Source of the DNA: Haemonchus contortus
Taxonomy: Eukaryota; Nematoda; Chromadorea; Rhabditida; Trichostrongylidae
Direction: 5' to 3'
NCBI GenBank assembly: GCA_000469685.2
Contig: LS997567.1
Span: forward strand, 38,343,005 to 38,407,004
Length of the DNA stretch: 64,000 nucleotides
Shown: positions 10,079 to 21,600 of the stretch, piece after piece
How the letters are laid out: every line of letters starts with the position of its first letter
How positions within the stretch are numbered: position 1 is the first letter of the stretch
Notes under the pieces: generated by a model
The model's database searches: none
What the model was told of the DNA's origin: nothing
Seen by the model: the letters and a program-made list of their open reading frames with translations, nothing else
Made by a program: the position numbers and the translations under genes

Positions 10079-12600
10079 CATCATCTTCAATCGGAGATTT
10101 TGCCAGACCGACGTCGCTGTTGTTCCGAAATTCTATACGGGATCGGACCATCGTCTCCTCCGCGCTAGATTCTCCTTCTCAGTGCGTGGAGAGAGAGCTA
10201 TAAAGTTTAGGAAACGAAGCCCCAAGACCTCCATCAACTGGGACCACTTCGCTTCCCTTGCGAGTAAATGGGAGGATTCCGTTATCGACAACATTGACGA
10301 AGAATACAACCGGCTCGTCGAACATCTTCACGATAGTGCTACGAGAGCAGAGAGTCTACAAGTAGCTAAGAGACGACTCTCTTCGAAGACTCTCGAGCTG
10401 ATACGCCAGCGTGGAATCGCGCGAGCTACAGGCAATAATCAACAAACGTCCGAACTTGCAAACTATGCAGGGAATCGATAAAGGAAGATCTGAAAGAGAG
10501 AAGAGCAGCAGTCATGGACGAAGCCGCAGAGGCCGGAAAGAGCATTCGCAAAGCCCGACGGAGCTTCGCCAATTACAAGACCAAGATGCCTCCCTTCGTC
10601 GTCCTGACGGAACCGTTACTGCATCCCGGAGAGCAATGGAGAAGGTCATCTACGACTTCTACTCGGATCTCTTCGACAGCCACGTCTACCTGCCTACTCA
10701 CCATCTTAGGCAAGACGAATATATCGCTTCTTCCGTTCTCCATTCCGAAATACGACATGCCATCACGTCGATGAAGAACTGTACAGCGCCCGGTCCCGAT
10801 AGGATCAAACCAGAACATCTGAAGAGTATATTACCAGTCATCATCAAAACTCTGGCTAGGCTCTTCACACGGTACCTGTCGGAATGCAAAGTGCCCACGT
10901 CGTGGAAAACTAGCAAGACTGTGTTGCTGTACAAGAAGGGAGATCCAGACGATATTGGCAATTATCGCCCAATCTGCCTGCTGTCCGTAATCTACAAGCT
11001 TTTCACTCGTGTCATCCTAAACAGGATTGGCAGAATATTAGATGAAGGACAGCCATGCGAGCAAGCAGGGTTTCGGAGAGGGTTCAGTACAATCGATCAT
11101 ATCCACACCCTAACAAGGCTCATTGAAGTATCGCGAGAGTACAAAATGCCGCTATGTCTTACGTTTATCGACTTGAAGAAAGCCTTTGACACCGTTGAGA
11201 CAGAAGCGGTAATTGAAGCCCTGGGCAACCAGGGTGTTCCTACGCAATATATAAGGATACTTCGTGAGCTCTACGACAGCTTCACGACCAGGATTTCACC
11301 ATTCTATAAGGAAGTCATTGTCAACGTGAAGAGAGGTGTTCGGCAAGGCGATACTATTTCGCCCAAACTTTTCAGTGCCGCCCTCGAGAATATCATGGGT
11401 CATTTGGAATGGAAAGACTTGGGAGTGAACGTCGATGGCCGGTACCTACATCACCTCCGCTTTGCAGACAACATCGTGCTCATAACACCGAACATCGAGC
11501 GGGCGGAACGAATGCTGGCGGAGTTTGGCAATGCTTGTGGAAAGATCGGCTTGAGGCTGAACCTAACGAAGACGATGTTCATGAGAAACGGATTGGTACC
11601 TGATGCTCCTTTCACGTTAAACGGAACAAATATCTCCGAATGCTCCAGCTATGTGTATCTAGGTCGGGAAGTCAACATGATGAACGACCTAGCTCCAGAG
11701 CTGTGCAGAAGGAAACGCGCCGCGTGGGGAGCATTTAAGAATATCGAGGGAGTTGTGAAGAAGGCAAAGAACATCCGGCTCCGCGCTCACCTTTTCGACA
11801 CTGCTGTCCTTCCTGCTTCAACGTACGCCTCGGAGGCCTGGACTCTACGAAAGCAGGATGAGCATGCTGTCAGCGTTATTCAACGCGCTTTAGAAAGAAC
11901 GATGCTCGGAATTCCCTTAAACACACAAGTGCAGAAGGGAATCCGGAGTTCCGAGCTCCGTCACCGAACGAAGATCAGGGATGCCGTTGATTACGCCAAG
12001 AAATCGAAGATCAGGTGGGCCGGACACGTTATGCGATATAGTGATGACCGTTGGACCAGGGCGGTTACTGACTGGATCCCTCGGGACATCAAACGAACTC
12101 CGGGAAGGCCGCCAACGAGATGGTCAGACTTCTTCACGAAAGCTCTGAACGAAAGGAATGTTGAACCTCGTGTCCCTGAAGCGAGAACGATTCACTGGAC
12201 CACTCTGGCTCGTGACAGCGACGAATGGAGACGTTACTGGCGCCCGCTCGAGGAAGTCTATGATCAACGGGACGACAGGTGATACAGGTGAACCTGGGGC
12301 ACCCAGAATTATCGTGAACTGAGCCTCTAAATTACTTGAAGTTTCACCTTGGCAAAAGCCTGCATCGTCACTGCTCAATAAACCGATCCCCTCTTGAGAG
12401 TTGCTGGCTTTTTCAGTTGCGGTCGTTGCCAGACGATGTGGACCAGCCAATGGCAACTAGGCATGAGAGAAGACTGGCCACTCATGGGGCAGCCCCCTAC
12501 CGTGCCACCAAGCTCGGCGCGTCGTGGCGAGTTCGAGCTCTAATAAGTCTGGGCTTTCAGTGCTCTCGGGGACTTCATCTATCATCTCCCTAAACTACTA
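10079..12600 (+). pseudogene. RTE-type retrotransposon, reverse transcriptase and 3' end
   Basis: The rest of the endonuclease (TGSDHRLLRARF) leads through a frame change near 10440 into a 624-codon frame ending at 12282. RT blocks in order: [46 protein letters not shown], catalytic [31 protein letters not shown], then the RTE C-terminal [11 protein letters not shown] and the tail [10 protein letters not shown]. The active-site FADD reads FADN, so the second aspartate of block C is lost. The 3' UTR probably ends near 12600 at CTACTATTATATTA. Frames on the other strand here are shadows. Confidence 0.9.
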
Positions 12601-14299
12601 TTATATTAATGAGTGCCAAAGTCAAGCGATGCAATAAACGTGTCAAAATGCTGGAGGCCACAAAGTATGGATATAACTCTTGCTTACTCTTTTATCCTCT
12701 TGAATTCCGAACGATGTGCATTTGCAATAGTGTGATGAATATAGAAGACTATGTAACGGTACAAAAGTACGACATAAAAGCCAAAAATAAAACTCTCCTA
12801 CCTGTTGCCTTAGCTAGGAGTCAGAAGTGGAGATAAGCAAAGTCGTTCCAAAAACAATCACCAGGCTGCACCTGTTCAGGTGAGGACGCGAGCACGCGAG
12901 AGGATAATCAATAAAGTTTGGGATGTCACGGATATTACAGTGACACTGATGTAAAGCGCCATGTAACGGACGTCATGTTTGATCCCACGACATAGCTCAA
13001 TTACAGTACACACATCCTGATGCCGTCGCACATACGGCCTTAAAAAAATTTGTACCTAATCTCTTATCCGTCTGTGTCGATCTGCAAACATGCACTTGAG
13101 CCACGAACACAGCCCAACTATTTTTTCAAACCATCCATGTGCCTATTCTGAATACTCACTTCTGTCTTTGAAGGAGCGAGCGCGATAGGCGACAATAGGG
13201 TAACCCTTTGTGCATTGCGACCAACAATTCACGCCGAACTGCGCCGCAGCAAGTATAAAGCCGTTTCTTGGGGTAACGGAACTTCTCCCCGATTGCGGCA
13301 TTCTCTCTTGGGGCATCGGCAAATGTCACTTCATTTACCGTACTCACCCCACCTCCCCTCCAATCGACAGGACGCAATATTTTTCGTTGACTGCCTTCCT
13401 TTTTATTAGATTTGGTCGTTTTTTTCTGTTTCTTTTTCGTTTTTATGTTTATTAGACTTAATTAATTAGAGTGACTCCTGCCATATTAGCGACGATCAAG
13501 ACCGCAATGGAATTGAAGAGAGCGACCAACTAATTCAAATGAATATAGGACTCCCTACCTCACAAATTGCGCGCTCCAATCCTCCATCGCAATCGTGCGA
13601 TACGCGGCGCGTGCGGCGTGCGCGACGCCGTTTTCGAGCAGAAGATTCCGGACCTCCGTTCCTTGTTGCCTGCGGCCCATCTGCAGCTATCACCCCGCTA
13701 ATTCGGGCATTTTGCTCAGTAATTTTGATACGGCACTTTACTTAAGTGACTATTCACAAACTAGCGGGTCTGTCGAATCTTTCCATATCTCTCGGATGAC
13801 TTCGTTACAATTCCAGCTCTCCTATTGTCTTTCTAGAGATTAATATTTTCGAATTACGAGTTATCCTAGTTTCTTTCATGCTCTGTTCTCTTTGTTTACG
13901 CGCAAATGTAACAATAACGCTGGAAATCACATCCCTTAATTTCAGTAATCACTGCCGTAATACCAGTGAAACCTACCGCAGTTTTTGTTGAACGCCGGCG
14001 CTGCAGTATAGCACTTGAATGCGACATTGCGCCGCTCGCAGGAATTTCCAAAATGTTGATGTTATTAGTAATCATGAGTATACTTCGAACCTGCAACGCT
14101 TCGGATAAGTTACACTCCTTGTCTAGTTCCTATAATTAGGGGCTACTCAAATCAGGCGTTTCATTTCCACCCACATTAATTTTTTGAATTCATTCCACCA
14201 GCAAAGTGGAAGTGAAGGGTCCTGATTGGAATACCGTAGGTTGCCCAACGCGCAATGTCCACACATTGACGAAGCGGTCGCGTCGACACACTCCGTCTG
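12601..14299. other. Mostly unassigned; CG-rich repeat piece near 13570-13690
   Basis: Only short open frames (60-80 codons) occur. Bases 13570-13690 (CGATACGCGGCGCG, GCGACGCCGTTTTCGAG) resemble the CG-rich MITE at 17871-18172 and are the only part I can connect to something else. Confidence 0.4.
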
Positions 14300-14975
14300 G
14301 GTCCGCGTTCATCAACCTCATACGCCATGTCTCTCATTATTGTCTATTCAATTTTAGTCCACCTTGCGTACACAATTTGTACCTAATACCTTCCAGCGTC
14401 AATCCATACTAGATGCTCGCTGTGGAAACGGCGTAAGCACGCGTAATTCTTACATCGTTTCTAATCGATATGCGATCCTGGTGATTACTCGCATATATAT
14501 TTGTCCAGTTACTCTTCTTCGTCGATTTCTTTTCTGTTGCATCGCTCTACTAATTAGATGATTGAACTTTTGCTTGTGATTCTTAAAAGACGCTTCTGAG
14601 GAGTCGGCTGGTAATTACTTTCTGTCGTCAATACGAGTACCAGAAATCTGCGTCCATCAAATGCCTTCGCCATGTCTCTTTATATCCTAGTTCACGTTGC
14701 GTATGCAATTTGTCCATAATAGCTTCTAGCGTCAATCAATAGTGGGTGATTGGCATGGCACGCACGCGCCATTTGTGCATTATCACTAATCAATAAGCGG
14801 TGCTGGTGTTCACTCACCTCTACATTTTCCGGTTAATTTTCTTCGTCGATTTTTCTTTACTGTTGCATTAGCCTATTAATAACTATTTAAACTTTTGCTT
14901 GTGATTCATAGAAAATACTTCTGAGGAGTCGTTCAGTGATTACTTTCTGTGCGTCATCATGAATTTCGTACCTTA
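14300..14975. repeat. Two-copy tandem repeat, about 330 bp per unit
   Basis: Bases 14300-14650 and 14655-14975 align end to end. Shared blocks appear in the same order: CGCCATGTCTCT, ATACAATTTGT or GTATGCAATTTGT, AGCGTCAATC, TTCTTCGTCGATTT, ACTTTTGCTTGTGATTC, CTTCTGAGGAGTCG and TTACTTTCTGT. Divergence is moderate, so the duplication is old. No conserved reading frame runs through both units. Confidence 0.7.
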
Positions 14976-15080
14976 GTCGCTGTGGTCTTCAACGAAATAT
15001 TATGTAAATCAAAGCTAAGTTCGTGTTCGTGTCAGTTACTTAACTTCAAACTTTCTGTATAAGAACAGATCGCTATAGAA

Positions 15081-15380
15081 ATGTTTGCGAGACGCTCCAA
15101 CGATATTCGCCTAAGACCCATGTGCTGCATTTGGTTAGTTGTTCAGTATATCACCATTTTTATTATATTTTGCATGTTATGCGCTATGTTGATTACACAA
15201 AGCTTCCTGTCATTTCAGTGGGGAGGCCGTGGCCTCCTTACAAGATCATTTCTACTGTATGAGATGTCTTCCGATGGTAATCGAATTGGCCGACGTTGTC
15301 ATTACCGGTGCCATCACTCGGAAGGGAGGAGAACGGCTTTGCAGCAGTTGTCGTGTATGTTTTCTATGACTTGTATGTAA
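15081..15380 (+). CDS. Candidate small single-pass membrane protein (99 aa), unconfirmed
   Basis: The start at 15081 lies 12 nt after AAGAACAG, a usable (spliced-leader) acceptor. Residues 1-14 are basic, and residues 15-40 form one strong hydrophobic segment (CCIWLVVQYITIFIIFCML). The tail is Arg/Cys-rich (RRCHYRCHH). A second ORF of similar layout begins at 15707, so a tandem pair is possible, but the sequence match between them is weak. Splicing within the ORF cannot be excluded. No family is recognised. Confidence 0.25.
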   Translation: MFARRSNDIRLRPMCCIWLVVQYITIFIIFCMLCAMLITQSFLSFQWGGRGLLTRSFLLYEMSSDGNRIGRRCHYRCHHSEGRRTALQQLSCMFSMTCM

Positions 15381-15706
15381 AGAACGGGAAAAAAAGGAAG
15401 AGTGCAAGCGAGTGATCACTTAGCAGATATCTTCATTCTCCTAGAAGTTGGTATTTGGTGGGGTCAATGTGGGTTGAATTTTAGGTTGATCTGAAAGTGG
15501 GTCTCATGTCAAAACTCCTTGACAACTTCATTCAATCGTTTCGTCCTGACCTTGAAGTAGCGGAAAACGGTAAGGCACATTGCTCATTTGAGATGCTTCA
15601 TATGAGGTAGCCGTTTTCGCAAGCTTCAGGAAATAAAAAGTTCTCTAGGACTAAGGAAAATAAGTTGTATAATCACATTGCATAGTGTTTTTGACCAATC
15701 AGTTAT

Positions 15707-16039
15707 TTGACAATGTCAAGACTACATCTCTTTAAGTTCCTGGCGTGTCCGCTCGTGCAATATGCAGTATTGATCCATTCAACTGTTCTCTTCATCATAC
15801 TATTTCTGATTCCTTGTAAAAGCAGACGGTGTCATGAGAACGGGGTCAAGTTCAAAATCGAGGAGCAGTTTCCTCTCAGAGCCTGCAATCGCGATGTGGT
15901 TATAGATGTCCATAGAGCACAGCTAGCTACAGTAAGCTGCCTGCGTGCAATGTGTTCGTCCCGTCGCCAATGGTGCTTCCCCGAGTATGGTTACATCGAC
16001 TCGTCCGGGCAGCGTTGCATGCAGCAAATTGTGCGGTAG
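15707..16039 (+). CDS. Candidate small membrane/Cys-containing ORF (110 aa), unconfirmed
   Basis: ATG at 15707 follows CAATCAG by about 10 nt. A hydrophobic segment spans residues 10-37 (FKFLACPLVQYAV ... LFIILFLIP). The rest is hydrophilic with about six cysteines, four of them in the SCLRAMCSSRRQWC stretch and CMQQIV. Further plus-strand exons may follow: a hydrophobic stretch near 16150-16300, and an ORF 16564-16757 ending GNNPFHLGRSPS shortly before AATAAA at about 16790. I cannot fix their phases. Confidence 0.25.
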   Translation: MTMSRLHLFKFLACPLVQYAVLIHSTVLFIILFLIPCKSRRCHENGVKFKIEEQFPLRACNRDVVIDVHRAQLATVSCLRAMCSSRRQWCFPEYGYIDSSGQRCMQQIVR

Positions 16040-16323
16040 AATGCGCGGCGGTTTGGACGATTTCGCCCTTTACCGCTACGGTGCGCCTTCTTAAGGTGTT
16101 AGAAAATAAGAAGAATTCTTTTTCCAAGACAAGGAATATTCAATGTTCACTGGATCATACCTCATTTATTTCTTTTTGTACACTCGGTGGTGTCATTTCA
16201 CTTCTGTTACTATTTTACGAACTCGGTAGCCACCTGTTGAAAGTGGTTATTTGCGCAGTGGATTCCGAACAAAATATTTACTCGCCTTCCACCTATGAAT
16301 ACCACTAGGTTATTTTGCTGTTT

Positions 16324-16542
16324 TTATTTTCCCCAATTACGTTTTTCATGAATTTTCCCCGCTTGCCCTGCGAAATTACTTCCATAATCATATCCACCTA
16401 ATCTTGGCGTACAATTCATCAACAGTTCAAAGTGCATTTTAGAAATTTGACCATTATATAGCAGTGGATTTGTGACACTCACTGTTTTGTTCGTTGCAAC
16501 GTTGGAGTTTTGGGAGGAAATTCGAAGACAATCTAGTATCAT
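16324..16542 (-). CDS. Candidate terminal exon, minus strand, unconfirmed
   Basis: An open frame ends RLGGYDYGSNFAGQAG ... KRNWGK, and its stop overlaps an AATAAAA signal. Composition (Gly/Asn/Tyr-rich tail) looks protein-like. It overlaps the plus-strand candidates at 15.7-16.8 kb, so at most one set is likely to be real. The upstream exon is not identified; an ORF at 17120-17332 on the same strand is one option. Confidence 0.2.
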   Translation of the reverse strand: MILDCLRISSQNSNVATNKTVSVTNPLLYNGQISKMHFELLMNCTPRLGGYDYGSNFAGQAGKIHEKRNWGK

Positions 16543-17119
16543 CTCCTTGATTCCGCTTTAGCTTTGTATATGTGCGTGAAAAGAAGTATCCTTAGCTCTA
16601 CGTCCTGTTTAACAATTGCTTCCTATATTACCGGTAGTTCATTTGTCATGCTAAACGGAATGGACCATTTTAACTCACCAGAAAAGTACCTGATCCAAGA
16701 CGGGACTTGTACTGGAGGTAATAATCCGTTTCACCTTGGTCGTTCACCAAGCTAACAATTTCTTTTCTCACGCGAACTCTACGTCTCCAATAAATTTAAT
16801 CTATTTCAAGGCTCTATGTTTTTCGGTTATTCCGAATCGAATCCAGTCTGATTGAGTTTCTAGCTGGGAGATGGGAGTCAGAATAGTGGCGGTTGGCGTG
16901 TTGGTGCTAGTATCTAGTTATTCACTGCTTTTGGTCACGCTCTGTATAACCTCTGTTCTTTATATCAGCTAGAAACCCCTGCCTGAAGCCACGTCCAATA
17001 GTGGCTGGAGAACGTTCAGAAGGTGGCTCCGTTCCCCTCTCTATGATCCAATTCTACTGGTCAAGCTCTTGAAGCAGGCAAAAACGATGAATCCTGTAAA
17101 TCCTTCAAAATTTTTTTAT

Positions 17120-17332
17120 CTATTTTTGCTGCGATTTCTTTCTTTTTTTCATGAAGGCCATGACACTTCGTCCACCACGGTGACGATGACTTCTATTAGA
17201 TGTGTTATGGAGATTTTGGTGAGAGAGGTAAGTTAAATCTTTTGTCTTTTGTACTTCTTGTGTATCAATGGCGTCCGTGTCTAGGGCGACGCTGTCGAAG
17301 AAATCGAAGAAACGATTGGAAGGTGTAGACAT
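17120..17332 (-). CDS. Candidate 70-residue basic protein ORF, unconfirmed
   Basis: ATG at 17332 is 4 nt after CCGTAG, a possible acceptor for leader trans-splicing. The N-terminal part is acidic (FFDFFDSVALDTDAIDT) and the C-terminal part strongly basic (RSHRHRGGRS, KKRKKSQQK), which would suit a nuclear protein. No family is recognised, and the length alone could occur by chance. Confidence 0.25.
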   Translation of the reverse strand: MSTPSNRFFDFFDSVALDTDAIDTQEVQKTKDLTYLSHQNLHNTSNRSHRHRGGRSVMAFMKKRKKSQQK

Positions 17333-17574
17333 TTGGCTACGGTCGGAGAAGAACGCGACAATGAGTCTGAGGGCAATTGGAGATGAACCCGAATGCTAAT
17401 GAGAACGACGGGATATATGACGAGTGAGCTCCTGTACCTGTAGATTGCTATGGCCATGTTGTTTCTGGTATAGATGGCCATCTGTTTTGCTGTACTCAAT
17501 GATTATAATCTGTATTGTGTTTTTTGTGTTTTTTAGGTTTATATCGTTTTTATTTTGGAGTACCATTTTTCTTC

Positions 17575-17880
17575 AGTTAAATTGGTGGTCTACACATGCC
17601 TGCACTCCTAGTTATATAGGTGAGATGAAGTGTCCAGCAATGAGAGGTGTGGTAACTTCTCCCCGAACTTCTAGGTGGCCATCTGTTTCGCTGTACTCAG
17701 TATATACAATCTGTATTATGTTTTTTTCTGTGTTTTTTGATAAACTTGTAGAAGAGTGTCGGTTATAATATACAGCACTTCTGTTTTGAAGCACCATTGA
17801 TCCGCAGTTGAACAGATACGGTCCACATGCTTTATCCTTGGCTATTTCAGTGAGATGATGTGTTTAACTAGTGTGGCGGA
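17575..17880. repeat. Two copies of a short dispersed repeat
   Basis: 17575-17660 and 17800-17880 are related to each other and to bases 5-90: ACAGATACGGTCCACATGC or ACACATGCCTGC, then GAGATGA.GTGT. Between them the word TAGGTGGCCATCTGTTTCGCTGTACTCA near 17670-17700 repeats one at about 17470-17500, so part of the segment is a local duplication. Confidence 0.5.
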
Positions 17881-18172
17881 ACTTTTCCCCGAATTCCCAC
17901 GGCCAGCGGCAGTGGTTCCGCTGCGGCTGCCGTATCCTTCCACTGGAGATTTCAAATCTCTCCCTTCATAGTGCGCGATCGCGTGCCGCGAGCGCGACAC
18001 GCCGTTCGGGGAAAAGATATCAGACCCGAGTATAGCAAATTCTCCGCGAATGTCGCGTCGCTCTCGCCACATCCGTTCGTGGACTATGAATGATTGAATC
18101 CTCAGTGAAATATACGGTAGCCGAATCACTGCCTATTGTCGTGGGAATTCGGGGAGAAGTACCGCCAACCAA
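17871..18172. mobile_element. CG-rich MITE, most complete copy
   Basis: The terminal inverted repeats are GGCGGAACTTTTCCCCGAAT at the left and its near complement ending GTACCGCCAAC at the right. AACTA occurs just outside both ends and may be the target duplication. The interior has CG-rich alternating blocks (CGCGATCGCGTGCCGCG). Partial relatives lie at 60-230, 13570-13690, 36240-36400, 37790-37960, 39105-39320 and 43752-43850, several of them in gene A introns. It is non-coding. Confidence 0.65.
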
Positions 18173-18354
18173 CTATGAGCGCTGAGAGAAGTCCTGCCGA
18201 ATGATTTTGAAATATTTCAAGGGTAAAGATTTTCGGGTACGTGACTCACATTTACAGGTACACTCGAGTTAGTAAAAATTTCTTTGTAAACACACACAAA
18301 GGTGTAGAAAGGAGCACCGGGATGTTCGAAATGAGCTTTGTTGAAGAAGCTAAA

Positions 18355-18360
18355 TTTATT
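18355..18360 (-). terminator. Possible polyadenylation signal of gene B
   Basis: AATAAA on the minus strand, about 250 nt downstream of the gene B stop codon at 18612. This is the first perfect hexamer I found after the stop. A variant signal closer in cannot be excluded. Confidence 0.35.
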
Positions 18361-18611
18361 CGTAACATAACTAGATTGCATGGATCCTAAATATCAACCT
18401 ACCAAATACTTTTATCACTATCGATTGATATGCACTTCCAGTAAACATCACATTACCTCGAGAGGTCTACAAAATACAACTCGAATGCCATTCAAATCGT
18501 TAACAAGTATTGGACAACTATTTTGCCCATTTTTCTAAGACCACACGAATTTCTGTGAAAAGTTACTTTTCAGATTAAAATTCTAGGAATGGTTCCAACA
18601 ATTTCTTCTTC

Positions 18612-21600
18612 TCAATCGCAGTAGATGTCAACCACTGGTTTCGGCCTATTGTGATTGCTCAATTTGTCCTCGGCGAATTCTTCTTCGTAGACAACTCGAT
18701 GTTCTGAAACCGTAACCAACACGGACTGGGACGGGCGCGCTTTGATATTGCATGACATGTTTCTCTTACAAAACCAATCTTGTCTAGGACTATATACAGC
18801 ACGAAGCTTTTCTACGGCTAACTTACTGACGCGTTCTTGCTATTTTGTTCCAGCTCAAAGTTCGTTCTACTCAGGCGTGGATGCGGAAAGAGGTCACCAT
18901 AAAGATGTGGAGCATGCTTGCATCCACTATTACTAAGTTTTACTTCCTCATTTAGGGAGCTATAAGAGGTTTCACTTGGACTCAGTTAACTAGCTCGTCG
19001 GCAGAGTGCGACCGCGCCTGCTGGCAGATCAATCAGCCCGCCCAGGCTACTGGAACTTTTGACCGAAGTGGTAATGTAAGTATCTTACGCAAGTCTTCTC
19101 GCAGATTTCGCAAGATTGCTGACACAGACAGCTCTTGCCGTGGTCCATAGTATGATGATGAAGAATGTGACTACAACAGCAGCATGGAACAACATGACAG
19201 CATGGAATCTGTAATGAAGAAGTGACGGACTGAGCAGTAACGACCATGTCACGTTTAGCTGGCTGGAAGTCTCTGAATCAGGAGAACTTCAATGACGTAT
19301 AGATGGGATGAAAATCTGCTTATCTTGGCATCAAAATGCTGAATGCAAATAGTTTGGGACGGAGGGAGGGGGAGGCTTAGTCGGCCTAGGCGGGCGTCTA
19401 TCTGGGATCTAATCCGTAACTACGTGTGTGTGGAAGTGCCTCAATTGCCACTTCACCACCTTCCCCTGCTGAAGGGAAGTACTGATGGGAAGGAAGAGAA
19501 TTTTACTGGTTGAAGTTGCCGTACGTGGAATTTGAACCCACTCCCGGCTCACCCCCCAGCGTGGACGGCTCTTATAATGGTTTTGCTTCAAGGCAAGTTT
19601 TTCTAGGACTCGAAAATGACATAGCTTACTCGTATGGTCTACTTGTATGTAATCTAAAACAAAGTACTGAATTACACACCGTTTTCGTCCTGACACCTAC
19701 ATAGGACCTTTATCCAATAAAAAACCATGTTACACGGCTACTTGTACCCGTCAGCGGCTTATGAGAGCGGCCATCGAATTTTCTCAAAACTTCTGGGACA
19801 GTTTTAATGAAGCGAGAAGTAGGACCCACTGCTAACCTTATGTTTAAAAGGAGCTGCAGACCTCGGGCCTGAGGGGTTTCTGGCCTCACCATGTAAAGGC
19901 CAATAGCTATTCGCCCGATCAGTAAATTAAGAAAGTTTTGGAGTAAAAGGGATTCTGTTCCTGTACCTTTGACTGGTTGTTTACTCCAATACTATTCCCT
20001 TTCTCAAATATCAGTAATGGCCCTATACAGTTTTGAAAATCTAATCATATCACCTCTGAGTGCTGCTGAACATTTGCCTTGACGGTGGTCTGCCTGAAAA
20101 GTGATTTTCAATATGCACTATTCTTCTCGATTTATTCACTTACTTTTTCTGAAACTGTTCCTGAGCCTTGAGGGCATTAGCCTTTGTGAAATACTGTACG
20201 GCAGTAGCCACCGTATGTTCCTGCACATTTACAACGTTGTTCTTTATGACCTGCTGCTGTGTTGAGTCGGACTCCTGAAAAGTTGGTAGATATACTTCAT
20301 GAGGCAGATAAATGTGCCACTGCAAATTTGTGAAACCAAAGGGCAGCGTACAGTATGACTAGTAAGTGGTTGGTTGGTTTGGTTTCGTTGAGATGGAAGT
20401 CAAAAAATTTAGGTTCAAGCTCGAACGAGCGCGAGACCACTGTTTGTTAGCTACCTAGCAGCGTCGTATAGGTACGTGTTTGTCCACCAGTATAAAACCC
20501 CGGCTGGGGAGACGGGCGTTAGGAACGATTTTGGGTAATCGATTTGCCGCACGCGGCCGTCGCGGACCACTCATACGCCATTATTACAGCTCTAGCGTTC
20601 TTCATACAGCTCAATCGATATGCGATCATTATTTTATGCATAATTCTACTATTAGTACTTTTGTTCTTGTATTTCTTACCTACTGCTGCATCCTGCTACA
20701 TTCCTTCGCGCGCGACGCCCCCCTCACCGGTGGCGGCGAGGTGGACGCCGCGCTCGGAAAAATGCAGCAGGGTGCAGCAGCGAGTAAGAAATATAGGAAC
20801 AAAAAAACCAACAAGAGCATCATGGCAAAGTAATAGGTTGATGCATAATTATTGCGGATTTTTACGCGGCTTCTTTTCTGTGATTCAATTTGTATATCGA
20901 ATTCGGAATTTTCATAGAAATAATCTTCTTGGTTTAATCAACAGAAGTATGTCTAGAAAGTCATCTTCATATTCGCCAAATTATGCCCTAACACTTCGAG
21001 AAAGGTTGGAAGGTGGCATAGTCATAAAGTGATCTCAACGATCTTCTCGCCGATATAGCAGTCAGCCAAAGCCGAGTCAGGGGTGGAATCTGCTTCTACG
21101 TTCGCGCTATTCGCCGAAAAATCCCTATGGATTATCTCATCAATAGTCCGTTGAAAACTTGGCTAGCGAAAGGAGTTTACGACGTAATGTATGTCTTGAT
21201 GGCCGATGTCAAGGCGCGGATCGCCTGCAAGAATCGAAATTTTTTTGCCTGGGGAATCTGACTGCCTAGCAAGCGGGAAGCAGCGCTTTACGTAGATGGT
21301 GGATATGTTCCAGAGTAATTGTTTGGACTGTTTTTGTCAAATATTTTTGTCGTTTTCCAAGTAAAATTTGTTAAAAAAAGGTCCGCAGTAACTATGATCA
21401 ACCTAATAATAATCGCATAGCGATTGAGCTGTATGAAGAAGGCTAGAACTGTTATGACAAGGGAAGTGGTCCGCGACAGCCGCGTGCGGCGGATCGACCA
21501 CACAAAACGTTCCAACCGCCCGTCTCCCGTATGTGGTGCGATTCACGCGTCAATATAATGAGGTCATCGGACGAGACGCGCTATAACATCATACCTAATA

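Noticed and set aside
19500..19620. Minus-strand GTGGGTTCAAATTCCAC resembling a tRNA T arm
   Set aside because: No A box at the right distance upstream and no acceptor stem. Treated as chance or SINE debris.
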